From an uncultured Clostridium sp. (lineage in GTDB: Bacteria > Bacillota > Clostridia > Lachnospirales > Lachnospiraceae): a stretch of DNA of 6,147 bases. A program made the position numbers and the translations under genes. Shown here piece after piece: positions 1-5,797 of the stretch; positions within the stretch are counted from its first letter, which is position 1, and each line of letters starts with the position of its first letter. The notes under the pieces are model-generated. The model made no database searches. It worked only from the letters and a program-made list of their open reading frames with translations, and was not told the origin of the DNA. The DNA lies in NCBI GenBank assembly GCA_905192625.1, contig CAJJLI010000148.1, positions 1-6,147 of the forward strand. Direction: 5' to 3'.

Positions 1-528
1 ACTCCTGAATTAACGGATGATTTTGTTGCTAAGATTGCAGGAAAAGAGTCTGTGGATGAATTTAAGACTTATGTAAAAGAAACATTAGAAAAAGAAAAAG
101 CAGAAAAATTAGAAAATTCAAAAAAAGTTAATGCTTTACAGGGTGCTATTGATAACGCTACAATAATCAAATATCCAGATGGTGCGGTAGAAGAGCAAGT
201 AGCTGAAATTCAAGAGAAATATCAAGTGTATGCATCGATGCAAAACATTACGGTAGATGAATACATTCAGAAATCCTATGGTGATACTGTACAAGCTTAT
301 GCAGAAGATTTAGTAAAGCAAGAGTTAGTATTATCAGCAATTCAAAAGCAAGAAAAGATATCTATATCGAATTCTGAATACAAAGAAAAATTACCTGCAT
401 TTGCTGAAAAGTATTCGATTATGAGTGAAGAAGCATTTGAACAAAACTTTGGTAAGGAAACCATTAAAAAAGCAATGCTTTATGATAAGACAATGGATTT
501 CCTAGTAGAGAATGCTGTAATTAAATAA
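1..528 (+). CDS. Trigger-factor-family protein, C-terminal part (5' end outside window)
   Basis: The reading frame is open from base 1 to the TAA at 526-528, giving 175 residues. The GTG at 52 is an internal codon, because the residues before it (PELTDDFVAKIAG) already match the family. Seen: a PELTDDF motif followed by a charged helix (VDEFKTYVKETLEKEKAEKLE), then EEQVAEIQEKYQVYASMQNITVDEYI-type helices and a terminal DFLVENAVIK. This order is that of the trigger factor C-terminal chaperone domain, which holds nascent or unfolded chains; the ribosome-binding and FKBP-type prolyl isomerase domains would lie upstream. The sequence is diverged from typical trigger factor (YPDG where LP or IPE is common) and no clpP or clpX follows, although these often neighbour the housekeeping tig gene. 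It may therefore be a second, tig-like paralogue, perhaps even an exported one. The N-terminus would decide this and is not visible. Family assignment is fairly sure; the paralogue status is inference. Confidence 0.78.
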   Translation, partial: TPELTDDFVAKIAGKESVDEFKTYVKETLEKEKAEKLENSKKVNALQGAIDNATIIKYPDGAVEEQVAEIQEKYQVYASMQNITVDEYIQKSYGDTVQAYAEDLVKQELVLSAIQKQEKISISNSEYKEKLPAFAEKYSIMSEEAFEQNFGKETIKKAMLYDKTMDFLVENAVIK

Positions 529-555
529 TCCTAAAAATTGGAACTTATTAAAAAT

Positions 556-596
556 AACCTCGTCTAATGTATATAAACATTGGAGGAGGTTTTTTT
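556..596 (+). terminator. Terminator-like hairpin overlapping the next gene's ribosome binding site
   Basis: AACCTC (556-561) pairs with GAGGTT (586-591). After one G-G mismatch (562/585), TCTAATGT (563-570) pairs with ACATTGGA (577-584), with one G-T wobble. The loop is ATATAA (571-576). A run of seven T (590-596) follows, so this has the form of an intrinsic terminator for the trigger-factor-family gene. The 3' arm also contains GGAGGAGG (582-589), the ribosome binding site for the ATG at 597. Pairing was read by eye; no folding energy was computed. Confidence 0.7.
582..589 (+). promoter_or_regulatory. Ribosome binding site that fixes the DUF4349 start at 597
   Basis: GGAGGAGG lies 7 nt before the ATG at 597, with only T bases between. 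This site, and the lipoprotein signal peptide that begins at 597, argue against the in-frame upstream ATG at 567, which has no ribosome binding site and lies inside the hairpin. The site is fully paired when the 556-591 hairpin forms, so translation from a read-through transcript should be impaired. Confidence 0.75.
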
Positions 597-1565
597 ATGA
601 AGAGAAAAATATTATTACTAATGATGTGCTTCATCGTATTTACTACAAGCGCATGTGGAGCATCAAAGAAAAGTGATAGCTCCATGGAAAGTAAAAATGA
701 TAACATTACTTTAGCCGGTAACGCATCATCCCTTGGGTTTACGGGGAAAGATAATGTTACGTCTACGATGGAAGAATTGAAAGAAACGAATACTATAGAT
801 TCGGTGAATCCAACAAAAACAAGTGGAGAAAAATTAATAGTTACAATGAACCTTGGTATTGAAACCCTAGAGTTTGATAAATTTATCGAACTTTTAGAGA
901 GGAAAACAATTGAGGGCGGTGGGTATATTGAAAGTTCAAGCTCAGAAAATAATTCGTATCGAAGTGAGCGACTTAAATATGCAACTTACACCTTACGTAT
1001 ACCGAATAATGTCATAGATGATTTTGTGGCAATCATAGGGGACAGTGCTAATATAATCAATAAAACAACGAATACAGAGAATGTAACTTTGGCTTATTAT
1101 GATAGTGAGAGTAGGAAAAAAGCTCTTGAGATTCAGCAAGAGCGTTTGCTAAAATTACTTGAGAAAGCAGATAAAATAGAAGATATCATAGAGCTGGAAT
1201 CACGATTAAGTGAGGTGACTTATCAACTAGAATCACAAAATTCAATTTTAAGGAATTACGATAATCTAGTAGCGTATAGTACGATTCATGTTTCTGTGTA
1301 TGAAGTTGAGCGTGAAACAAAGGTTGAAAAAGAAAGTACAACACAGAAAATGATCAGTGGTTTATCCGATACGTTGTATGAAATAAAACAGGGGATCGAA
1401 TCGTTTGCAGTATATATAGTTTCGAATTTACCTTATTTACTTTTTTGGGGATTAGTAATTGCTATTGGTATTATTACAGGACGAAGATTTTATAGAAAAA
1501 AACGTATGAATCATACGATAAATGAAATGAATTCATCCAAAGAAAGCGAGAATAAATCAGAATAG
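597..1565 (+). CDS. DUF4349 domain lipoprotein with C-terminal transmembrane helix
   Basis: The protein has 322 residues from the ATG at 597. It begins with a lipoprotein signal peptide (MKRKILLLMMCFIVFTTSAC) with a probable lipidated Cys at residue 20, followed by a Ser/Lys/Asn-rich linker to about residue 75. Residues 78-240 match the DUF4349 pattern: a beta-rich start (KLIVTMNLGIETLEFDKFIELLE), GGYIESSS, YTLRIP, then a predicted coiled coil at about 172-220 (RKKALEIQQERLLKLLEKAD...LESRLSEVTYQLES), and AYSTIHVSVYE. A hydrophobic helix at about 279-296 (PYLLFWGLVIAIGIITG) is followed by a basic stop-transfer stretch (RRFYRKKR) and a short hydrophilic cytoplasmic tail. The protein should be outside the cytoplasmic membrane and anchored at both ends. 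DUF4349 has no established function, and none is assigned here. Neighbours: downstream of the trigger-factor-family gene behind a terminator-like hairpin, and convergent with the MATE gene. Confidence 0.88.
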   Translation: MKRKILLLMMCFIVFTTSACGASKKSDSSMESKNDNITLAGNASSLGFTGKDNVTSTMEELKETNTIDSVNPTKTSGEKLIVTMNLGIETLEFDKFIELLERKTIEGGGYIESSSSENNSYRSERLKYATYTLRIPNNVIDDFVAIIGDSANIINKTTNTENVTLAYYDSESRKKALEIQQERLLKLLEKADKIEDIIELESRLSEVTYQLESQNSILRNYDNLVAYSTIHVSVYEVERETKVEKESTTQKMISGLSDTLYEIKQGIESFAVYIVSNLPYLLFWGLVIAIGIITGRRFYRKKRMNHTINEMNSSKESENKSE

Positions 1566-1679
1566 AAGTAAATATCGAAACAGGAGTATAAAGTCGATTT
1601 GAGTATAAAGCTGAATTGGATTATATTCAGAATAGAAGTATAAATTTAAATAGTAGTATATTTGTAGAAGTATGATCCG
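1561..1679 (+). repeat. Degenerate short tandem repeat, about seven units of 15-18 nt
   Basis: Units begin at about 1561, 1579, 1597, 1614, 1631, 1649 and 1665. A rough consensus is AATAGAAGTATAAA plus 2-4 variable bases. The core AGTA(T/A)(A/G) occurs at 1567, 1585, 1602, 1637, 1655 and 1669, and the unit at 1614 is the weakest. The clearest evidence is an exact 14-nt direct repeat, TCAGAATAGAAGTA, at 1557-1570 and 1627-1640, exactly 70 nt apart (four periods of 17.5 nt). The array begins at the DUF4349 stop codon (1563-1565) and lies in its 3' untranslated region. The period is not a multiple of three and stop codons occur in all readings, so it is not coding. The function is unknown. Confidence 0.6.
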
Positions 1680-1871
1680 AACTATAAATAAGAACCTAGA
1701 ATAAACCATAATTAGAACAGATTATCATTTAAAAATTTTATTATAAGGAAAGTCAATAAATAACATTAAAAAAGGAAAACCCAAGTCAATTGATGCGGAT
1801 TTTCCTTTTTTTGTTTTTATCATTTTACAATAATGAGATTTGTATGGCACAGAAGATAATTATCACTCGTA
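1566..1871. other. 306-nt convergent intergenic region
   Basis: This gap between the DUF4349 and MATE stop codons holds the short tandem repeat (to about 1679) and the bidirectional terminator (1768-1811). Between them, 1680-1767 is very AT-rich and I see no gene or clear signal, only faint echoes of the repeat (TATAAATAAG, TAGAATAAA). From 1812 to 1871 there is only a small perfect palindrome, GATAATTATC (1855-1864), which is unremarkable at this base composition. Confidence 0.6.
1768..1811. terminator. Bidirectional intrinsic terminator between convergent genes
   Basis: AAAAAAGGAAAA (1768-1779) pairs perfectly with TTTTCCTTTTTT (1800-1811). Two further C-G pairs (1781-1782 with 1797-1798) extend the stem beyond a one-base mismatch. 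Because the stem is flanked by A-runs on the left and T-runs on the right, it gives a U-rich tail on both strands. It can therefore end the DUF4349 transcript (plus) and the MATE transcript (minus), as expected for a convergent pair. Confidence 0.8.
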
Positions 1872-3305
1872 CTATAAAACAATTTTTGCCCATTTACCAC
1901 TTTGGAAGCGATAATAGCTTGTTATAAAACGAAATACTTGATCCAATAGTAAAGAAATCCAAGCGCCTGCAAGTCCAAGACCAAGAGGGAAGCATAGAAT
2001 ATAAGTTAGTAATGGACGGATAATAGCAATACTTATAAAAGAAGTAACCGCTACAAAAACAGAATCTCCAGCACCACGGAGGCAACCACTAATAACAACT
2101 TGAGAAGTTTGTGCATGGGTACTCAAAGCCATAATAAGCATAATGTTTGCACCAAGCAAAATAACTGCGGGTTCATCGCTAAATAAGCCGATAAAATAAT
2201 TTCTACCAAACAAAAATACAAAAAACAGTATGCTTGAGACGGCAAAGGCCAGCCGTTGCCCGATCTTTCCATAAAGAGTAGAAATATCAGGACGTTTTGC
2301 ACCGAGATTTTGACCGACTAAAGAAGAAGCTGCTACCCCAAAACCATCACCAAAACAAAATGACATGTTCAGGATGTTCATACAAATCAAATGAGTTGCG
2401 TATGCGGTAGTACCTAGTTTTGCAACGATAATTGCATATGCTAAGAAACCTATACGCATAAAAACTTGTTCAACGAAAGCACTGCCACTAACTTTAAAAA
2501 TTGGTTGTAGGATACTTTTGTTGATTTTCCATGGCGTTTTTATATGTAAATTTAAATAGGCATCCTTTCTTAATAAAGAAATGAAAGATACAATACATGC
2601 AGCGATTGCGCCAATCGTAGTAGCAATTGCAGCACCTTTTACTTCTAATCGAGGAAAAATAAAAATTCCATTGATTAAGAAAAAGTTAAAAATAAGGTTA
2701 ACAACATTCGCAATAACATTCGTAACCATAGAAATCTTTGTTTTACCACAACCACGCTGTGCTGCATTAATTGTTAAATTCAGCGCTGTGAACACAAGGC
2801 CGATACAAAGTATACGAAAATAACTTACAGCATCCTTTATGTAAACGTCTTCAGCACCTGCGAATAATAAAATCTTTTCTGCAAATATGTAACCAATGCT
2901 GCAAGTAATAAACGACATCATGACACTTAGTAACATAGCAACCCGAAGTGTGTGATTTGCTAATATTCGTTCGCCAGCACCCCTTCGCCTGGCAACAACT
3001 GCAGTAACACCGACATTGAGTGAAAAAATTACGGCTAGAATTATAAACTTAGGCTGATTTGTAATGCCAACAGAGGCAATTGCGCCTTCCCCTAAAGATC
3101 CAACCATCATGGTATCGACAGAACTAACCAAAGCAACTAGTAATGCTTCAATTGCAGAAGGCCAAGCCACTCGAAAAAAGTGTTGATAGGCCATTTTCGT
3201 ACTTGGAACATCGCCAAGTCGTTTTTCTGGTTTTAACATTTGATTGATTGTAAAAAAGGACAGCAATCGTGTCAAGAACCTGGGAGAGTTTTGCTCGTAA
3301 GTCAT
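1872..3305 (-). CDS. MATE-family efflux transporter
   Basis: The protein has 477 residues, normal for the family, with about twelve hydrophobic segments. It is an integral membrane antiporter of the MATE (multi-antimicrobial extrusion) family, which exports cationic drugs or metabolites in exchange for Na+ or H+. Motifs seen in the first half are the AWPSAIEALL helix, SSVDTMMVGSLG (about 61-72), AAQRGCGKTK (about 181-190) and VKGAAIATTIGA (about 222-233). The second half repeats the fold with GFGVAASSLVGQNLGAKR (about 321-338) and SGCLRGAGDS (about 406-415), the paired signature of the family. The start at 3305 is supported by AAGGAAGG on the minus strand (3317-3324), 11 nt upstream. The first 35 residues or so are a hydrophilic N-terminal tail before helix 1. 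The gene stands alone, divergent from deoD and convergent with the DUF4349 gene. The substrate cannot be read from sequence. Confidence 0.93.
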   Translation of the reverse strand: MTYEQNSPRFLTRLLSFFTINQMLKPEKRLGDVPSTKMAYQHFFRVAWPSAIEALLVALVSSVDTMMVGSLGEGAIASVGITNQPKFIILAVIFSLNVGVTAVVARRRGAGERILANHTLRVAMLLSVMMSFITCSIGYIFAEKILLFAGAEDVYIKDAVSYFRILCIGLVFTALNLTINAAQRGCGKTKISMVTNVIANVVNLIFNFFLINGIFIFPRLEVKGAAIATTIGAIAACIVSFISLLRKDAYLNLHIKTPWKINKSILQPIFKVSGSAFVEQVFMRIGFLAYAIIVAKLGTTAYATHLICMNILNMSFCFGDGFGVAASSLVGQNLGAKRPDISTLYGKIGQRLAFAVSSILFFVFLFGRNYFIGLFSDEPAVILLGANIMLIMALSTHAQTSQVVISGCLRGAGDSVFVAVTSFISIAIIRPLLTYILCFPLGLGLAGAWISLLLDQVFRFITSYYRFQSGKWAKIVL

Positions 3306-3411
3306 TTTCTTAAGTACCTTCCTTGATATTAATTATAGTTTTATATATAAAGCACGCTTTGCGAACTTTCTAATGTTTCTAAAATAAATAAAAATTTGCA
3401 CTCATTTGGAA

Positions 3412-3440
3412 ATTATAGCATAGAAACATAGGATTGTAAA
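3412..3440 (-). promoter_or_regulatory. Sigma-A-type promoter for the MATE gene
   Basis: On the minus strand, TTTACA (3435-3440) is separated by 17 nt from a perfect TATAAT (3412-3417), preceded by the extended -10 bases TGC. Transcription would start near 3405, giving a leader of about 100 nt before the ATG. That leader contains the palindromes AAAGCACGCTTT (3349-3360) and TTTATATATAAA (3340-3351). Confidence 0.75.
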
Positions 3441-3473
3441 ATGTGGTTATACTATTTTGTATCATGTAGTTCA

Positions 3474-3502
3474 TTGATTTTTGGCCATGTTCATGCTAAA
3501 AT
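3474..3502 (+). promoter_or_regulatory. Sigma-A-type promoter for the deoD-deoC-cdd operon
   Basis: TTGATT (3474-3479), a 17-nt spacer and TAAAAT (3497-3502) with the extended -10 bases TGC directly before it. The start of transcription would be near 3509, a leader of about 26 nt to the ATG at 3535. The hexamer GTTCAT occurs at 3469-3474 and 3489-3494, exactly 20 nt apart and overlapping the -35 box and spacer. It could be half of a repressor site, but it does not match the B. subtilis DeoR operator as I know it. Confidence 0.7.
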
Positions 3503-3534
3503 AAAACAGAATAAAATCGATAGGAGGTCTAGTT

Positions 3535-4248
3535 ATGTCAAATGTACCTACACCACATAATGGTGCAAAACTTGGGGATATCGCTAAGACAGTTTTAATG
3601 CCAGGTGACCCATTAAGAGCTAAATTTATCGCTGAAACATACTTAGAAGATGTTGTATGCTTTAATACAGTAAGAAATATGCTTGGTTTTACTGGAACTT
3701 ATAAAGGAAAAAGAATATCTGTAATGGGTGGCGGTATGGGTATGCCATCGATGGGAATTTATAGTTATGAATTGTTTAACTTTTATGACGTAGATAATAT
3801 CATTCGTATTGGTTCCGCTGGAGGAATTTGTGATGATGTTCATGTAAGAGATGTTGTAATCGGTATGGCAGCATCCACAAATTCAAATTATGCTTCTCAA
3901 TATCAATTACCAGGAACAATTGCTCCAACAGCAAGTTACCCATTGTTACACAAAGCGGTAGAGGCAGCAAAATCTTTAAATATTAAAACGGTTGTTGGAA
4001 ATATTTTATCTTCAGATACATTTTATGATGATAACAAAGGTGCAAATGATTCATGGAAGAAGATGGGAGTGCTTTGCGTTGAAATGGAAGCAGCAGCACT
4101 TTATTTAAATGCAGCAAGAGCAGGAAAGAACGCTCTTTGTATTTTAACAATTTCAGATCATTTATATACAGGTGAATCCTTATCCGCAGAAGATAGACAA
4201 ACAAGTTTCCGTGAGATGATGGAAATTGCATTAGAAACAGCTGAATAA
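3535..4248 (+). CDS. deoD: Purine nucleoside phosphorylase, DeoD type
   Basis: The protein has 237 residues, close to E. coli DeoD (239). It is a cytoplasmic, hexamer-forming family that converts purine (deoxy)nucleosides plus phosphate to free base plus (deoxy)ribose-1-phosphate. Residues line up with the E. coli active site at a constant offset of +4: His8, Gly24 and Arg28 in MPGDPLRAK, Arg47 in VRNMLG, Arg91 and Ser94 in RIGSAGG (phosphate binding), Glu183-Met184-Glu185 in VEMEAAALY (ribose binding), Asp208 in SDH (base protonation) and Arg221. All are present, so the enzyme should be active. The start is supported by AGGAGGT (3522-3528), 6 nt before the ATG. It is the first gene of the operon; deoC follows after 73 nt containing a possible attenuator. 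Confidence 0.96.
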   Translation: MSNVPTPHNGAKLGDIAKTVLMPGDPLRAKFIAETYLEDVVCFNTVRNMLGFTGTYKGKRISVMGGGMGMPSMGIYSYELFNFYDVDNIIRIGSAGGICDDVHVRDVVIGMAASTNSNYASQYQLPGTIAPTASYPLLHKAVEAAKSLNIKTVVGNILSSDTFYDDNKGANDSWKKMGVLCVEMEAAALYLNAARAGKNALCILTISDHLYTGESLSAEDRQTSFREMMEIALETAE

Positions 4249-4256
4249 AAAACTGG

Positions 4257-4296
4257 ATGTCGATCGAACTATGAGGATAGGGAGGTCGGCATTTTT
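4257..4296 (+). terminator. Possible attenuator hairpin between deoD and deoC
   Basis: ATGTCGA (4257-4263) pairs with TCGGCAT (4286-4292) in seven pairs including one T-G wobble, with a loop of about 22 nt and a T-run at 4292-4296. It has terminator form but is short, has a large loop and a brief T-run, so it is at best a partial terminator that would lower deoC-cdd expression relative to deoD. It may also be chance pairing. Confidence 0.4.
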
Positions 4297-4312
4297 CGCT
4301 AAAAAGCAGAAA

Positions 4313-4317
4313 GAGGT
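4313..4317 (+). promoter_or_regulatory. deoC: Ribosome binding site that fixes the deoC start at 4322
   Basis: GAGGT (within AAAGAGGTTTTTATG) lies 4 nt before the ATG at 4322. The in-frame ATG at 4271 has no ribosome binding site before it and would add 17 residues not seen in the family. The GGGAGGT at 4280-4286 has no in-frame start at a usable distance. Confidence 0.65.
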
Positions 4318-4321
4318 TTTT

Positions 4322-4987
4322 ATGGAAAAGAAAGATATTTTTCAGGCCGTAGATCATACACTATTATTACAGACTGCTACATGGAATGAGATTAAGCAAA
4401 TCTGTGATGATGCAATTAGGTACCAAACAGCGTCTGTTTGTATTCCGCCTTCTTTTGTGAAACAAGCAAAAGACTATGTTGGAGACCGTATGCCAGTATG
4501 TACTGTAATTGGATTTCCAAATGGATATAATACAACCAATGTTAAGGTATTTGAAACGGAAGATGCCATTTTAAATGGAGCAGATGAAATTGATATGGTA
4601 ATCAACCTTGGTTGGGTAAAGGATAAAGAGTACGGTAAAATACAGGAAGAAATTAAAAATATAAAAGAAACTTGTAAAGACAAAGTGCTTAAGGTAATTA
4701 TTGAAACATGCCTTTTAACAGAGGAAGAGAAAGTTAAAATGTGTGATGTTGTATCGAAATCCGGTGCTGATTATATAAAAACCTCAACAGGATTTTCAAC
4801 GGCTGGAGCAACTCCACAAGATATTGAGTTGTTCAAAAAACATGTAGATAAAGAGGTTAAGATCAAAGCAGCTGGTGGAATTGGAAGTTTTAAAGATGCA
4901 GAAGAATTTTTGACCTTAGGTGCCAGCCGTCTTGGAACAAGCCGAATTGTAAAACTTGCAAAAAATGAGAGTGGAAGTGGTTATTAA
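4322..4987 (+). CDS. deoC: Deoxyribose-phosphate aldolase
   Basis: From the ATG at 4322 the protein has 221 residues, usual for the short bacterial form. It is a class I (Schiff-base) aldolase with a TIM-barrel fold, cytoplasmic, that cleaves 2-deoxyribose-5-phosphate to glyceraldehyde-3-phosphate and acetaldehyde. Motifs in order: VDHTLL (10-15), SVCIPPSFV (38-46), VIGFPNG (62-68), [11 protein letters not shown] (87-97, with catalytic Asp91), KVIIET (124-129), DYIKTSTGF (150-158, Schiff-base Lys153), KAAGGI (182-187, with the proton-relay Lys182) and GASRLGTS (200-207). These correspond to Asp102, Lys167 and Lys201 of the E. coli enzyme. The last residue is Tyr221 after a flexible Gly/Ser tail, as in E. 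coli, where the terminal Tyr259 takes part in catalysis. cdd follows after 20 nt, so the two genes are very likely co-transcribed. Confidence 0.96.
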   Translation: MEKKDIFQAVDHTLLLQTATWNEIKQICDDAIRYQTASVCIPPSFVKQAKDYVGDRMPVCTVIGFPNGYNTTNVKVFETEDAILNGADEIDMVINLGWVKDKEYGKIQEEIKNIKETCKDKVLKVIIETCLLTEEEKVKMCDVVSKSGADYIKTSTGFSTAGATPQDIELFKKHVDKEVKIKAAGGIGSFKDAEEFLTLGASRLGTSRIVKLAKNESGSGY

Positions 4988-4996
4988 AGCTTCTAA

Positions 4997-5003
4997 AAGG
5001 AGG
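4997..5003 (+). promoter_or_regulatory. cdd: Ribosome binding site supporting the long cdd start at 5008
   Basis: AAGGAGG ends 4 nt before the ATG at 5008. The spacing is a little short but the site is strong, and no later Met codon lies between residue 6 and the start of the cytidine deaminase domain. The N-terminal extension of Cdd is therefore probably translated. Confidence 0.7.
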
Positions 5004-5007
5004 ACCT

Positions 5008-5532
5008 ATGAGCGAAGAAATTATGAAACAAAATAAAGAATTGCCGGTATGTAAAGAAACAACAGAAGTTGTACCAGTAAATAACAAGCAATGCCTTGAC
5101 AATGCTTTAATTAATGATACAATCTGTCATAATTTAATAACTGCTGCAATACAGTCATTAAAATTCTCATATGCACCATATTCTAAGTTTAAAGTAGGAG
5201 CTGCATTATTAACTAAGAGCAATAAAATCTATACAGGATGCAATGTTGAAAATGCTACTTATACACCAACAAACTGTGCAGAACGTACTGCCTTTTTTAA
5301 AGCGATTAGTGAAGGCGATAATGAATTTAGCGCAATAGCAATTGTTGGAGGCAAGGAAGGTAGATTAAAAGATTATTGTCCTCCTTGTGGCGTATGTAGG
5401 CAAGTAATGATGGAGTTTTGTGATCCAGAAAAATTTGTTGTAATATTAGCAAAATCTCCTGAGGAGTATTGGGTGTATACATTAAAAGATATCATGCCTT
5501 TTGGTTTTTCTCCTAAAAATCTTAACGCGTGA
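5008..5532 (+). CDS. cdd: Cytidine deaminase with N-terminal extension
   Basis: The protein has 174 residues; the homotetrameric bacterial form is usually about 130-136. It is a zinc enzyme of the cytosol that hydrolyses (deoxy)cytidine to (deoxy)uridine and ammonia. The catalytic domain starts near residue 38 and shows SYAPYSKFKVGAALL (54-68), GCNVENATY (77-85, with Asn79 and Glu81 for ribose binding), NCAERTAFFKAISEGD (89-104) and PPCGVCRQV (125-133). The zinc ligands are Cys90, Cys127 and Cys130, and Glu92 is the proton shuttle; all are intact. Residues 1-37 are hydrophilic, contain Cys15 and Cys29, and match nothing I recognise. There is no signal peptide. It is the last gene of the deoD-deoC-cdd operon, followed after 7 nt by a long terminator hairpin. 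Confidence 0.95.
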   Translation: MSEEIMKQNKELPVCKETTEVVPVNNKQCLDNALINDTICHNLITAAIQSLKFSYAPYSKFKVGAALLTKSNKIYTGCNVENATYTPTNCAERTAFFKAISEGDNEFSAIAIVGGKEGRLKDYCPPCGVCRQVMMEFCDPEKFVVILAKSPEEYWVYTLKDIMPFGFSPKNLNA

Positions 5533-5539
5533 GAAGAAT

Positions 5540-5620
5540 AAAATCTATTGTAATCAAAGTGAAAGTGTCGCTTAAGATGAAAAAAGCGAATAAATGAACT
5601 TTGTTACAATAGATTTTTTT
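5540..5620 (+). terminator. Long tiered hairpin terminator after cdd
   Basis: AAAATCTATTGTAA (5540-5553) pairs perfectly with TTACAATAGATTTT (5604-5617), 14 pairs. After a single bulged T (5554), CAAAGT (5555-5560) pairs with ACTTTG (5598-5603). Beyond an internal loop, TCGCTT (5568-5573) pairs with AAGCGA (5584-5589) around a 10-nt loop. The T-run is 5614-5620. It ends the deo operon and insulates it from the BMP gene. At about 80 nt it is much longer than a usual intrinsic terminator. It could also act as a stable 3' end or yield a small RNA, but nothing here proves that. Confidence 0.8.
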
Positions 5621-5677
5621 GTTAAGTGGGAAAAATATTTATACTTTTCTTCCAGTGATAGATACTTATTCAAATAT

Positions 5678-5762
5678 TGGACATACTATATGTATAAATT
5701 TAAGAATTGTTTTAATAATTGAAATAAGATCTATTTCGATTCTTATGGACATGTTCTATATG
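5678..5762 (+). promoter_or_regulatory. Repeated motif upstream of the BMP gene, possible operator pair
   Basis: TGGACATACTATATG (5678-5692) and TGGACATGTTCTATATG (5746-5762) share TGGACAT and CTATATG, differing only in a 1-nt versus 3-nt middle; their starts are 68 nt apart. The region 5621-5797 must hold the promoter of the BMP gene, since a terminator lies just upstream. No pair of boxes is convincing: TATAAA at 5693-5698 is a fair -10 but lacks a good -35, and TTGAAA (5719-5724) with TCTTAT (5741-5746) is weak. I see no purine riboswitch core. Confidence 0.35.
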
Positions 5763-5797
5763 AAAAACAGTAAGATCTGGATTATGGAGGAAATTAT

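Noticed and set aside
567..596. ATG at 567 as the start of the DUF4349 gene
   Set aside because: It has no ribosome binding site, lies inside the hairpin, and would put ten non-signal residues before a clear lipoprotein signal peptide that starts at 597.
1557..1679. CRISPR array
   Set aside because: The repeats are only 15-18 nt, degenerate and contiguous, with no unique spacers between them and no cas genes nearby.
2581..2823. Plus-strand open frame within the MATE gene
   Set aside because: It is the antisense shadow of a strongly supported membrane protein gene; it has no ribosome binding site and no recognisable domain.
3441..3534. Catabolite-repression (cre) or B. subtilis-type DeoR operator before deoD
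   Set aside because: No sequence close to either consensus is visible by eye; only the GTTCAT direct repeat stands out.
4271..4321. ATG at 4271 as the deoC start
   Set aside because: There is no ribosome binding site upstream, and the added residues are not part of the aldolase. The ATG at 4322 has GAGGT before it and starts directly at the conserved domain.
3983..4357. Minus-strand open frame of 124 codons across deoD and deoC
   Set aside because: It is antisense to two well-supported enzymes and its residues show no family pattern.
5621..5797. Purine or other nucleoside-related riboswitch before the BMP gene
   Set aside because: I looked for the conserved purine-riboswitch core and its flanking loops and did not find them; the region folds into nothing obvious by eye.
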